17,404 bases of DNA from DATGFK01 sp040007395. GTDB taxonomy: Bacteria > Chloroflexota > Anaerolineae > Aggregatilineales > UBA2796. The notes beneath the pieces are model-generated. The model saw nothing but the letters and a program-made list of their open reading frames with translations, did not search any database and was not told the DNA's origin. The position numbers were made by a program, and so were the translations under genes. Shown here piece by piece: positions 8,289-15,583 of this stretch. Location of the stretch: assembly GCA_040007395.1 (NCBI GenBank), contig JBDTVG010000158.1:1-17404 (forward strand). The letters run 5' to 3'. Position 1 is the stretch's first letter. Each line of letters begins with the position of its first letter.

Positions 8289-8936
8289 TTACATTGTTTT
8301 TTGTGCTTCGAGCTTTGCCAATTCTTCGGGGACGACATAGCGCCGGATCACCCGCCATGACCCCAAACTGACGATCAAGGCACTGGTCGCAAAGGTCAGG
8401 ATCACGGCGAACATGGCAGGCAGAAGCAAAGTAAGCAGCAGCGGCAGCAGCGCGGCAATTAACAGCCCAAGTGACCAGATCGCGTGACCGAACGCCAACC
8501 GCGCCGCTGTGTTGAAAATCTGGCGCAGCGGCATCTCAAACGTGACCAACAGAGGCCACACATATAGGTTGATCATCAACGCCACAATCGCTAGAAACAG
8601 GGTCATGACCTGAGAGATGCGCGTCAGAAATTGACCCATATCCATCCGCGCCAAGATCGACACATTCGCGACGACAATGCTTGCCACGATTAGATCAATC
8701 ACGAAAATTACAGTGCTTTTTCGCCACTGTTGGCGAAATGCGCCAAAAAAGGCGGCAAAGGGTTCGGGTTGCTTACCTCTTGCCCACGGCGCAAGGATGG
8801 CGAAAAGCCCTGCTGTCGCCGCTGGCATGGTTACAATCGGCAGTGAGCAAAAGATCCACAGCAGATTCGCCGTGACAAACGTTCCCACCCTATCGAGAAC
8901 GGCAAAGAAGCTTGTCGTTCCGGCATCGCGTGCCAT
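8289..8936 (-). CDS. YesL-family (DUF624) membrane protein
   Basis: A 215-residue integral membrane protein with about five hydrophobic segments, roughly at 17-50 (two), 75-95, 105-132 and 150-195. It has the family's proline-containing loop LPIVTMPAATAGLFA (32-46) and a charged cytoplasmic C-terminus. DUF624/YesL proteins are commonly found in operons for carbohydrate ABC importers in Firmicutes and Chloroflexota. Their biochemical role is not settled; a transporter accessory function is the usual guess. Here the gene lies between the second permease (9 bases away) and the sugar dehydrogenase (25 bases away), exactly that context. AAAGGG lies about 12 bases before the ATG. Confidence 0.85.
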   Translation of the reverse strand: MARDAGTTSFFAVLDRVGTFVTANLLWIFCSLPIVTMPAATAGLFAILAPWARGKQPEPFAAFFGAFRQQWRKSTVIFVIDLIVASIVVANVSILARMDMGQFLTRISQVMTLFLAIVALMINLYVWPLLVTFEMPLRQIFNTAARLAFGHAIWSLGLLIAALLPLLLTLLLPAMFAVILTFATSALIVSLGSWRVIRRYVVPEELAKLEAQKTM

Positions 8937-8945
8937 GATCGCGTT

Positions 8946-9839
8946 CTACCCTTTCAAACCCGTCGTGGCGATCCCTTCGACCAGATAGCGCTGGAAGAAG
9001 ATGAAGATGATGAACACTGGCACGAGCGATAGGCCAAGCATCGCAAAAATCGCGCCCCAGTCGGAAGCGCTCGATGGGTCAGCAAACGAACGCAGCGCCA
9101 CCGAAACGGTTTGCAGGTGCGGATCGTTCAAATACAGAAGTGGCTGAAGGAAATCTTCCCATGTCCAGTAGAAGGAAAAGATCGCGGCGGTAATCAAGGC
9201 GGGTTTAAGCTGCGGCAGGATGATCCGAAAGAAAATACCGCGCCGACTGCAACCATCGACCAACGCAGCTTCATCCAGATCGAACGGGATCGCCCGGATA
9301 AACTGCATAATCATGAAGATGAAGAAGGCATCACCGCCGAGTCGTGGCACTAGCAGCGGCAAAAAGGTGTCTATCCAATTGAGCTTGTTGAAAATGATGT
9401 ACTGTGGAACGATTAACACTTGGCTGGGCAGCATCAATGTAAGCAGCATCAGCGTGAACCAGAACGATTTGCCCCGGAATCGTAACCGCGCAAAGCCGTA
9501 GGCAACCAACGCCGAGGCAGTGACGGCAAATAGAGTGCCTACCCCCGCATAGATAAACGAATTCTTAAAAAACACAGCGAACGAAATCCCCCCAAACCCC
9601 GCCCAGCCGTTGGTGTAATTTTCAAAATGCAGTGTTTTAGGGATCAATGAGTTAACGTTTGTCCAGATCTCGTCCTGACCTTTGAACGAACTGGCAAACA
9701 GCCACAGAATCGGATACAGCATGATCACCGTCGCAATGATCACGCTGCCGTGATACAGCACCGTGTTGAAGCGCTTCTGGTTGCGGTGGCTAATTCGGAG
9801 GGTTTCGGCCTGTATGGGTACCGAATGTGTAATTTCCAT
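8946..9839 (-). CDS. Carbohydrate ABC transporter permease, MalG/AraQ type
   Basis: A 297-residue inner-membrane permease of the CUT1 sugar importer class, the second half of a permease heterodimer. Six membrane segments are expected, with a leading cytoplasmic tail of about 30 residues. The EAA loop that docks on the ATPase is EAALVDGCSRRGIFFRIILP (190-209). The short first periplasmic loop and the C-terminal GLKG ending are typical of MalG-like proteins. It follows the first permease after nine bases. An AAGGAGG lies in the end of the upstream gene, 14 bases from the ATG, longer than ideal. No ATP-binding subunit gene is in the operon. Confidence 0.95.
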   Translation of the reverse strand: MEITHSVPIQAETLRISHRNQKRFNTVLYHGSVIIATVIMLYPILWLFASSFKGQDEIWTNVNSLIPKTLHFENYTNGWAGFGGISFAVFFKNSFIYAGVGTLFAVTASALVAYGFARLRFRGKSFWFTLMLLTLMLPSQVLIVPQYIIFNKLNWIDTFLPLLVPRLGGDAFFIFMIMQFIRAIPFDLDEAALVDGCSRRGIFFRIILPQLKPALITAAIFSFYWTWEDFLQPLLYLNDPHLQTVSVALRSFADPSSASDWGAIFAMLGLSLVPVFIIFIFFQRYLVEGIATTGLKG

Positions 9840-9848
9840 GAGTGTCAG

Positions 9849-10823
9849 TTAACCCTCCTTGCTTTCGTAAAATACCCAGAACGATGAAAGTTTAAAGCTG
9901 ATGGCGGTTAGCACCGCGATGATCGCCAACAATACCCACGCCATCGCCGAGGCGTAGCCCAACTCATAGCTGTTAAATGCCCGTTGGTAGAGATACAACG
10001 AGTAAAAGAGCGTTGTATCCAGCGGCGTGCCTCCGGTAATAATGAACGCCTGCGTAAATACCTTGAAGCCACCGATAAGTTGCAAGATCAGATTGAAAAA
10101 GATAATGGGAGTCAGCAGTGGCAGCGTAATCCTGAGAAATTTACGCCAGCCATTTGCGCCGTCAATCGATGCCGCCTCATACAGTTCAGCCGGGATCTGC
10201 TTCAGCCCCGCCAGAAAGATCAACATGGGCGAACCAAACTGCCACACCGAGAGCAAGATCAGCGTCCAGATCGCTGTTTGGGGGTTGCCCAACCAGTTCG
10301 TCGGCGGAATGCCCAGCCCACCGATGACCGCATTAAACAGCCCGTCGCTGCCGAACAACTGCCGCCACATCACCGCCACCGCGACACTGCCACCAATGAT
10401 CGACGGGGCATAGAAGGCTGCACGATAGAACGATACCCCTCGACGGTGCGTATTCATCAGCACAGCAATCCCTAGTGCAAAGATCAACCGGAGGGGAACC
10501 CCAATCGCCACAAACTTAAAGGTTGCGCTGAGGGCGTGTCCATAACGCACATCTTGAAAAAACATGCGCTGGAAGTTGTCCAAGCCAACATACTGCCAAT
10601 TGCCAAAAATGTCGTAGTTGGTAAAGGCTAGCCACAGGGAGATCGCGATGGGAATGGCGGAAAATAGAAAAAAGCCAAACAACCATGGGGCAATAAATAA
10701 GTAACCAGTGCCCGTGTCTTGTTTGAAATCTTTGCGTTTACCCGCCGTCCGACGTGAGGCGATGCGCTGTGTAACCGTTGGCTTGACGTTCTCGATTGGC
10801 GGAGAAATAACTGAGTTACTCAT
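9849..10823 (-). CDS. Carbohydrate ABC transporter permease, MalF/UgpA type
   Basis: A 324-residue CUT1-class permease, partner of the MalG-type protein downstream. A basic N-terminal tail of about 38 residues precedes the first helix, YLFIAPWLFGFFLF (41-54). The EAA loop is at 216-235 (EAASIDGANGWRKFLRITLP). About six membrane segments are expected. The ATG at 10823 has GAGG seven bases upstream, a good site. The gene is separated from the binding-protein gene by 189 bases that carry a terminator-like stem-loop (10922-10973), so its transcription is probably lower than that of the binding protein. Confidence 0.95.
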   Translation of the reverse strand: MSNSVISPPIENVKPTVTQRIASRRTAGKRKDFKQDTGTGYLFIAPWLFGFFLFSAIPIAISLWLAFTNYDIFGNWQYVGLDNFQRMFFQDVRYGHALSATFKFVAIGVPLRLIFALGIAVLMNTHRRGVSFYRAAFYAPSIIGGSVAVAVMWRQLFGSDGLFNAVIGGLGIPPTNWLGNPQTAIWTLILLSVWQFGSPMLIFLAGLKQIPAELYEAASIDGANGWRKFLRITLPLLTPIIFFNLILQLIGGFKVFTQAFIITGGTPLDTTLFYSLYLYQRAFNSYELGYASAMAWVLLAIIAVLTAISFKLSSFWVFYESKEG

Positions 10824-10914
10824 TAAGTTACCTCAACTGACGTATTGGCACGGCAGTTCACTATTTTTGCTCACGATCCTACAAAAGCGTCGCGCCTATT
10901 GCAAATGGCTAAAC

Positions 10915-10973
10915 AAAAACTATCCTTCCCCTAACTCCTCTCCACTGCGTAGAAAGGGGCTAGGGGTGAGGAT
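10915..10973 (-). terminator. Terminator-like palindrome (repeat copy B) between binding protein and permease
   Basis: On the minus strand an imperfect palindrome at 10922-10973 (left arm ATCCTCACCCCTAGCCCCT, right arm AGGAGTTAGGGGAAGGAT, with a one-base bulge) is followed by AG and five T at 10915-10919. This resembles an intrinsic terminator. It starts about 40 bases after the solute-binding-protein stop. Inside an operon it would act as a partial terminator or RNA-stabilising hairpin, giving more binding protein than permease, as known for malE-malF type operons. The sequence also belongs to the same palindrome family as copy A at 254-301. Confidence 0.6.
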
Positions 10974-11012
10974 TACTACTCCATTTTACTTTGTGCTCTG
11001 TACCTAAGCGCT

Positions 11013-12314
11013 TTACTTCTTGTTCTTTGCCAGAATCTTGTTGGCTTCGTCGCGCAGCAACTTCGCACCGTCTTCGGGCGAAATCTGCTTGAACAACACG
11101 GCCTCGACAAACTGTGGCATATAGATATTGTTGCGAATATCGGCCCATCCAGCGGGGTCTGGTGGTGGGATCGGGCTAACGTCTTTTCCGACCAGCGACA
11201 GGAACGCGAAGGTTTCCGCAGTAGCAGGGTCTAGCTTCGGCTGCAAATAGTCAAGGATCTTGGTGGAAACCGGAACACCGCGCTCGGCAAACAGAATATC
11301 GTTGGCCTCTTTGGAATTCGTGAAATAGTCCATGAACTTGGCAGCTTCTTTTGCCAGTTCAGGCGTTTCACATTGCGAAGTGATCGAGAAGAACATCGAC
11401 GGCTTGATATAGTTGGCAGACTTGCCGCCGACAATGCGCGGCAGTGGCGCTAATTTGAAGTGGCGACCATCGCCGGAAGCTTTCCATACAGCAACAACCT
11501 GATTGCTCCACTGATACTGCATGGCGGCCTTGCTGGTCACGATAGGCGCACCTTCTGGCCCTGCTTTGGTGTACTGCGCTTCGGTGTCCTGACCGGGAAC
11601 GGCTTTTGCATCTTGCAGGTTCATAATCATCTTGAAGTAATCGATGATGGGTTTGTCGTCCTTGTAACCGATCTCGTTGCCGTCATTGTTAAAGGCCCAC
11701 TCGCCGTTGCCCAGATACAACGACTTCCACAACTGTTCATCGGAGAGCGCTGGCCCCATGCCCCAGATTCCCAGTTTGTCGTGGAGTTGGGTGACAATCT
11801 TGTCAAAGTCTGCCCATGTCCAGTTGGGTGCAGGCAGGTCAATCCCTGCTTTTTTGAAAGCATCCACATCAAGGATAATCGACTGTGAATTGATCCCTAG
11901 ATTCAAGCCGTACAGTTTGTCATTGATGCGCCCGCCCGCCAATACTGGATCGGGGACATCGCTGACATTGAGCAACCCTTGCTTGATGAAATCATCCAGC
12001 GGAACAACCAAACCCTGCTTGACCCACTCTGCCAAGTAGGCGTAGTCTTGCTGCATCAGACAGGGCAATTTGCCGCCAGATGCCTGAGTAGTAAGTTTTG
12101 TCCAATAGTCGTTAAACCCGGCGAAATCGTAGGTAATATCGATGTCTGGATGGGTGGCCTTATACATGTCGATCACTTTAATGGTGCGGTCATGGCGACT
12201 CTGTGATCCCCACCATGCGATCTTCAGTACCGGCTTATCCTGTGCCGCTATCGGGTGAATGGAGGTCAGCGCCAGCAGCACAGCCAACGCCATAAAAATA
12301 ACTGTCTTTCGCAT
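11013..12314 (-). CDS. Extracellular solute-binding protein, family 1 (sugar ABC importer)
   Basis: A 433-residue family 1 (CUT1) binding protein that captures a carbohydrate outside the membrane and hands it to the two permeases downstream. The N-terminus is a typical Sec signal: MRK, a hydrophobic core to about residue 19, and a likely cleavage after Ala24 (PIAA|QDK). There is no lipobox cysteine, so it does not look like a lipoprotein. Mature-protein hallmarks include LKIAWWGSQSRHDRT (30-44) and GLNLGINSQ, near the hinge and ligand site. GGGAG lies seven bases before ATG 12314, a strong site. It is the first gene of the reverse operon, divergent from the GntR gene. Ligand unknown; a mono- or oligosaccharide or sugar acid is likely. 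Confidence 0.93.
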   Translation of the reverse strand: MRKTVIFMALAVLLALTSIHPIAAQDKPVLKIAWWGSQSRHDRTIKVIDMYKATHPDIDITYDFAGFNDYWTKLTTQASGGKLPCLMQQDYAYLAEWVKQGLVVPLDDFIKQGLLNVSDVPDPVLAGGRINDKLYGLNLGINSQSIILDVDAFKKAGIDLPAPNWTWADFDKIVTQLHDKLGIWGMGPALSDEQLWKSLYLGNGEWAFNNDGNEIGYKDDKPIIDYFKMIMNLQDAKAVPGQDTEAQYTKAGPEGAPIVTSKAAMQYQWSNQVVAVWKASGDGRHFKLAPLPRIVGGKSANYIKPSMFFSITSQCETPELAKEAAKFMDYFTNSKEANDILFAERGVPVSTKILDYLQPKLDPATAETFAFLSLVGKDVSPIPPPDPAGWADIRNNIYMPQFVEAVLFKQISPEDGAKLLRDEANKILAKNKK

Positions 12315-12482
12315 TAATAATCTCCCAATTTGCTAAAGTCGAATTGTAGTTGTTTAGTCGAAAGTGTCTTTAATTGGAAAGGAACTGTTTTTGTAGTCGG
12401 GATAGCCTCCTGAAAATCATCGTTGCGCTGAATACGAATATCATATAGGATATATGATATAGCTTAAAAGGGCAAGTCTTTT
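12315..12482. promoter_or_regulatory. Divergent control region between the two catabolic operons
   Basis: This 168-base region holds the promoters of both operons. For the reverse operon, TTGCCC (12470-12475) and TATCCT (12447-12452) are 17 bases apart, each matching 4/6. For the forward operon, TTGCGC (12423-12428) and TAGGAT (12446-12451) are also 17 apart, each 4/6. Alternative TATGAT boxes lie in both palindrome arms. Whichever boxes are used, the -10 elements fall in the palindrome, so a protein bound there would block both. The reverse transcript would carry a leader of about 125 bases. The exact boxes are uncertain. Confidence 0.45.
12438..12460. promoter_or_regulatory. Predicted GntR operator palindrome
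   Basis: A perfect inverted repeat: ATATCATATA (12438-12447), spacer GGA, TATATGATAT (12451-12460). It lies 22 bases before the GntR start and 123 bases before the binding-protein start. Length, symmetry and AT-rich arms fit dimeric winged-helix regulators of the GntR/FadR type, whose genes often sit next to their operator. It is the only full copy I found in the window. Confidence 0.75.
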
Positions 12483-13166
12483 ATGAAAGTTTCTTATCGC
12501 AGCAAAAATGCACTCGTCTACGACCAGTTGAGAAAGGCCATTATTGCTGGGGACTACAAGCCCGGCACACGCCTTGTGATCGATCAACTTGCCATAGAAC
12601 TTGGCGTTAGCCAGATCCCAATCCGTGAAGCGATGCGTGAGTTAGAGGGCGATGGCTTTGTGACGATTGAGCCGTATGCTGGGTCAACCGTTACGGCGCT
12701 CAATGCCAGCTTCATTTTTGAAATCTTTGCCCTACTGGAAAGCATCGAAATTGTGTGCAGTCGCACTATATATTGCAGAATGACCGATCTCGAACTGGCA
12801 ACGTTAACCACTATGATCGATACCATGGAAGACAGTCTCAACGATCCCGATCTCTGGTCACAGCAGAATAAAGATCTGCATCTATATATCTGTGACTGCG
12901 CGCATTCGGTACTCTCCAAAAATATCCTGCAAAAGGTGATGGCTCACTGGGATCGTCTGCGTTTGCACTATTTTAAGGATGTTTTTGGTCAGCGCATTCA
13001 CTTCGCCCAGCAAGAACATCGGCAAATTCTGGCGGCGTTTCGCGCCCGCGATCTAGATCAACTAGAACAGGCCATTTCAACGCATAACCAGAATGGGTTG
13101 CACAGCTATCTTGGGTATCTGCGTTCAGCAGGGTTAATCGACCCCGCAGTGGAGAATTGTCTATGA
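12483..13166 (+). CDS. GntR-family transcriptional regulator, FCD (FadR) subfamily
   Basis: A 227-residue regulator. Residues 6-72 form the winged helix-turn-helix, with the recognition region LGVSQIPIREAMRELEGDGF (40-59), a textbook GntR pattern. The C-terminal FCD domain (about 75-215) is all-helical and binds a small carboxylate ligand. Candidate metal ligands are Asn129, His133, His179 and His201, an N/D-H-H-H set usual for metal-binding FCD proteins. It is the first gene of the forward operon, facing the uptake operon across the palindrome at 12438-12460, so it probably represses both until a sugar-acid-like intermediate binds. AAGGG lies ten bases before ATG. Its TGA overlaps the next ATG by four bases. 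Confidence 0.93.
   Translation: MKVSYRSKNALVYDQLRKAIIAGDYKPGTRLVIDQLAIELGVSQIPIREAMRELEGDGFVTIEPYAGSTVTALNASFIFEIFALLESIEIVCSRTIYCRMTDLELATLTTMIDTMEDSLNDPDLWSQQNKDLHLYICDCAHSVLSKNILQKVMAHWDRLRLHYFKDVFGQRIHFAQQEHRQILAAFRARDLDQLEQAISTHNQNGLHSYLGYLRSAGLIDPAVENCL
13151..13154 (+). promoter_or_regulatory. Ribosome binding site deciding the DapA-like start
   Basis: GGAG inside the end of the GntR gene is eight bases before ATG 13163. An in-frame TTG at 13157 would be only two bases away and is rejected as the start. ATG 13163 forms a four-base ATGA overlap with the GntR stop. Confidence 0.75.
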
Positions 13167-14128
13167 TTGCGCCAGCCATCCACCCAACTGCCGCCTTGAA
13201 ACCGAACCGCCGGATCACCGGAATTTCGGCTATCTTGCTGCCTTTCACCGAAACAGGGGAAGTCGATTGGGAAGGCTTCTGCGACCATATTACCCGCACG
13301 TCCAAGACTGGGCTAATGCCTGCCGTCAACATGGATACCGGATACATAAATCTGCTGGATGACAAAACTCGGCAGGCCGTTTTGGAGCGAACCCACGAAA
13401 CACTCGCAGGTAAGCCTTTCGTTGCTGGGGCATATGTTGCCGACGAACCCGGCGACTATTGGTCGTGGAACGAACGTCAATACCGCAACCAAATCGCAGT
13501 GATTCAACAGATGGGCGGCATCCCGATCATTTTTCAATCTTTTGGGTTAACTCAACAATCGCCAGATGCGCTTATTGAATCATATGCGAAGTTGGGTCAG
13601 GATTGCCCTCAGTTCATCGCCTTTGAACTGGGGAAAATGTTCGCCCCTTTCGGGCAGATCTACGATCTTGACACTTATGCTGCTTTATTAGATATTCCGC
13701 AGTGCATCGGAGCCAAGCATTCATCGCTCAGTCGCCAGCTTGAGTGGCAGCGCCTTCAACTGCGCGACAATCGCCGCCCAGACTTCAAGGTCTTTACTGG
13801 TAACGATTTGGCGATTGATATGGTTATGTATGGCAGCGATTACCTACTGGGTCTCAGCACTTTTGCGCCAGATTTGTTCGCCAAGCGGGATGCGTTATGG
13901 CTCACCGGCGATGCTGGATTTTATGAGTTGAACGACTTATTACAATATCTCGGTTTCTTTGCCTTTCGCTCGCCTGTCCCCGCCTACAAACACAGCGCCG
14001 CCCAATTCATGAAACTGCGCGGCTGGATTCGTTCCGATGCGCCGCATCCGTTAGCGTCCAAACGTCCAGACAGCGATGTTGAAGTTTTACAAGAAATAGT
14101 ACAGCGCCTTGCTGCATGGGAGTCTTAA
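13163..14128 (+). CDS. Atypical DapA-family (Schiff-base aldolase/dehydratase superfamily) protein
   Basis: A 321-residue TIM-barrel protein of the dihydrodipicolinate synthase/N-acetylneuraminate lyase superfamily, whose members use a lysine Schiff base with 2-keto acids for aldol cleavage or dehydration. The lysine is Lys185 in CIGAKHSSLSR, and the following strand FTGNDLAIDM (211-220) fits the family. Two standard features are missing. The GTTGE-like loop reads VNMDTGYIN (55-63). The tyrosine of the YNVP motif that takes part in proton transfer is replaced by phenylalanine in FELG (154-157). Synthesis of lysine is therefore unlikely. Its setting in a GntR sugar operon suggests an aldolase or dehydratase for a 2-keto sugar acid or related compound. 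It is coupled to the regulator by an ATGA overlap and lies three bases before the flavin enzyme. Confidence 0.85.
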   Translation: MIAPAIHPTAALKPNRRITGISAILLPFTETGEVDWEGFCDHITRTSKTGLMPAVNMDTGYINLLDDKTRQAVLERTHETLAGKPFVAGAYVADEPGDYWSWNERQYRNQIAVIQQMGGIPIIFQSFGLTQQSPDALIESYAKLGQDCPQFIAFELGKMFAPFGQIYDLDTYAALLDIPQCIGAKHSSLSRQLEWQRLQLRDNRRPDFKVFTGNDLAIDMVMYGSDYLLGLSTFAPDLFAKRDALWLTGDAGFYELNDLLQYLGFFAFRSPVPAYKHSAAQFMKLRGWIRSDAPHPLASKRPDSDVEVLQEIVQRLAAWES

Positions 14129-14131
14129 ATC

Positions 14132-15583
14132 GTGGTCTATCGTCGCGTCGCCCAACTTCGTTCAGCCGACGAACTGCAAACTTATTTGAAAAGTATCGAT
14201 ACTCATTTACCGTTTGACGATCTCGTTAAGAGTGGGCCAGAGTCGCCGCTTGCACAACCATACACGATTCATGGACGGCAAATTGGCAATCGATTTGCCG
14301 TGCTGCCGATGGAAGGTTGGGACGCGACAACCGATGGTCGCCCTACCGAACTTGTCAAGCGGCGTTGGGAACACTTCGGCTTAAGTGGAGCCAAGCTCAT
14401 CTGGGGCGGGGAAGCTGCTGCGGTGCGCTTCGATGGACGCGCCAACCCGCATCAACTCATGATCTCAAATGACACTATAGGCGAGATCGCGAACCTGCGT
14501 GAAATATTGATCAACGCTCATCAAAGTCATTTTGGAAATACTGACGATCTACTGATCGGTTTGCAACTGACGCACTCTGGGCGATTTGCACGGCCTGTTG
14601 ATAAAAAGAAACTTGACCCGCAAATCCTGTACCGTCATCCGCTGCTTGACCAGAAATATAATGTCCCTCCCCAACAACCCGTCATGACCGATAGCGAGAT
14701 CAGCCAACTGATCGAGGATTTCGTCAAGGCCGCGGTATTAGCGCAAAAAGCAGGTTTTCATTTTGTCGATCTGAAACATTGTCATGGCTATCTTGGTCAC
14801 GAGTTCCTGACGGCAAAGAGTCGTAATGGGCTTTATGGCGGGAGTTTTGAAAATCGAACGCGCTTTCTGCGGGAGATTGTGGCGGGTATTCGTGCCGCAG
14901 CGCCCGGTCTGGAGATCGGCGTGCGTCTGAGTGCCTTTGACTGGATTCCGTTTCACCCCGATGCAGAAGGGCGTGGCGAAGCCGAAGTATGGCGCGACGG
15001 CGATTACCCTTATGCGTTTGGCGCAGCGGGCAACGGCACCACCCTTGATCTGACTGAACCATTTGCCTTCCTCGATCTGCTACTAGCGCTCAACATTCGG
15101 CTGGTGTGCATCACGGCAGGCAGTCCCTACTACACTCCACACATTCAACGTCCGGCGCTGTTCCCACCTTCAGATGGCTACCTACCCCCCGAAGATCCGT
15201 TAGTCGGTGTGGCACGCCAGATTGAAGTGACGAACCAGTTGAAGCAGCATCGCCCGGAACTGCTCTTGGTCGGGTCGGGCTACTCGTATTTGCAGGAATG
15301 GCTGCCCCATGTTGCTCAGGCGGTTATTCGCACCGGGCAAGCGGATTGCGTTGGCTTGGGACGTATGATACTCAGCTATCCACAGATCGTGGAGGATATA
15401 TTGACGGGTAAGCCGATTCAACGCAAACGGCTATGCCGCACGTTTAGCGATTGCACCACTGCGCCGCGCAATGGTCTGGTTTCGGGCTGCTATCCGCTGG
15501 ACGATTTTTATAAGCAGCGCCCCGAAGCGGAAGTATTAACCGAGATCAAGCATCAGGAAAAACTCTCAGCGGTGGAAAAATGA
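14132..15583 (+). CDS. Old Yellow Enzyme-family FMN oxidoreductase
   Basis: A 483-residue NADH:flavin oxidoreductase/OYE-family TIM barrel that binds FMN and usually reduces activated C=C bonds or, in some branches, oxidises amines. Motifs are HSGR (148-151), the substrate-side KHCHGY (215-220) in place of the common DxHxAHGYL pattern, LTAKSRNGLYGGSFENR (226-242) and the phosphate-binding end VGLGRM (407-412). A C-terminal cysteine group, Cys435, Cys441 and Cys453, resembles a degenerate form of the 4Fe-4S binding region of 2,4-dienoyl-CoA reductase relatives. The four-cysteine spacing is not met, and the C-terminal FAD/NAD domain of those enzymes is absent. It starts with GTG 14132, with GGGAG nine bases upstream. 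It is coupled to the next dehydrogenase by an ATGA overlap. Its substrate is unknown. Confidence 0.9.
   Translation: MVYRRVAQLRSADELQTYLKSIDTHLPFDDLVKSGPESPLAQPYTIHGRQIGNRFAVLPMEGWDATTDGRPTELVKRRWEHFGLSGAKLIWGGEAAAVRFDGRANPHQLMISNDTIGEIANLREILINAHQSHFGNTDDLLIGLQLTHSGRFARPVDKKKLDPQILYRHPLLDQKYNVPPQQPVMTDSEISQLIEDFVKAAVLAQKAGFHFVDLKHCHGYLGHEFLTAKSRNGLYGGSFENRTRFLREIVAGIRAAAPGLEIGVRLSAFDWIPFHPDAEGRGEAEVWRDGDYPYAFGAAGNGTTLDLTEPFAFLDLLLALNIRLVCITAGSPYYTPHIQRPALFPPSDGYLPPEDPLVGVARQIEVTNQLKQHRPELLLVGSGYSYLQEWLPHVAQAVIRTGQADCVGLGRMILSYPQIVEDILTGKPIQRKRLCRTFSDCTTAPRNGLVSGCYPLDDFYKQRPEAEVLTEIKHQEKLSAVEK

Noticed and set aside
9984..10475. 163-codon forward open frame opposite the first permease
   Set aside because: It lies wholly within a clear permease gene on the other strand; its translation is rich in Arg, Gln and Pro with no domain, and no ribosome site was seen.
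11460..11888. 142-codon forward open frame opposite the binding protein
   Set aside because: Antisense to a well-supported binding protein gene and without recognisable motifs.
12337..12399. Three AGTCG repeats in the leader of the binding-protein operon
   Set aside because: Five-base matches with uneven spacing (19 and 39) are expected by chance; no symmetry.
12406..12411. AGGAGG on the minus strand in the long leader, as a site for a leader peptide
   Set aside because: No start codon follows at a usable distance.
12584..12919. 111-codon reverse open frame opposite the GntR gene
   Set aside because: Low-complexity serine-rich translation; the forward frame has a clear HTH and FCD domain.
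13157..13159. TTG start for the DapA-like protein
   Set aside because: Only two bases from the GGAG site; ATG 13163 has correct spacing and an ATGA overlap.
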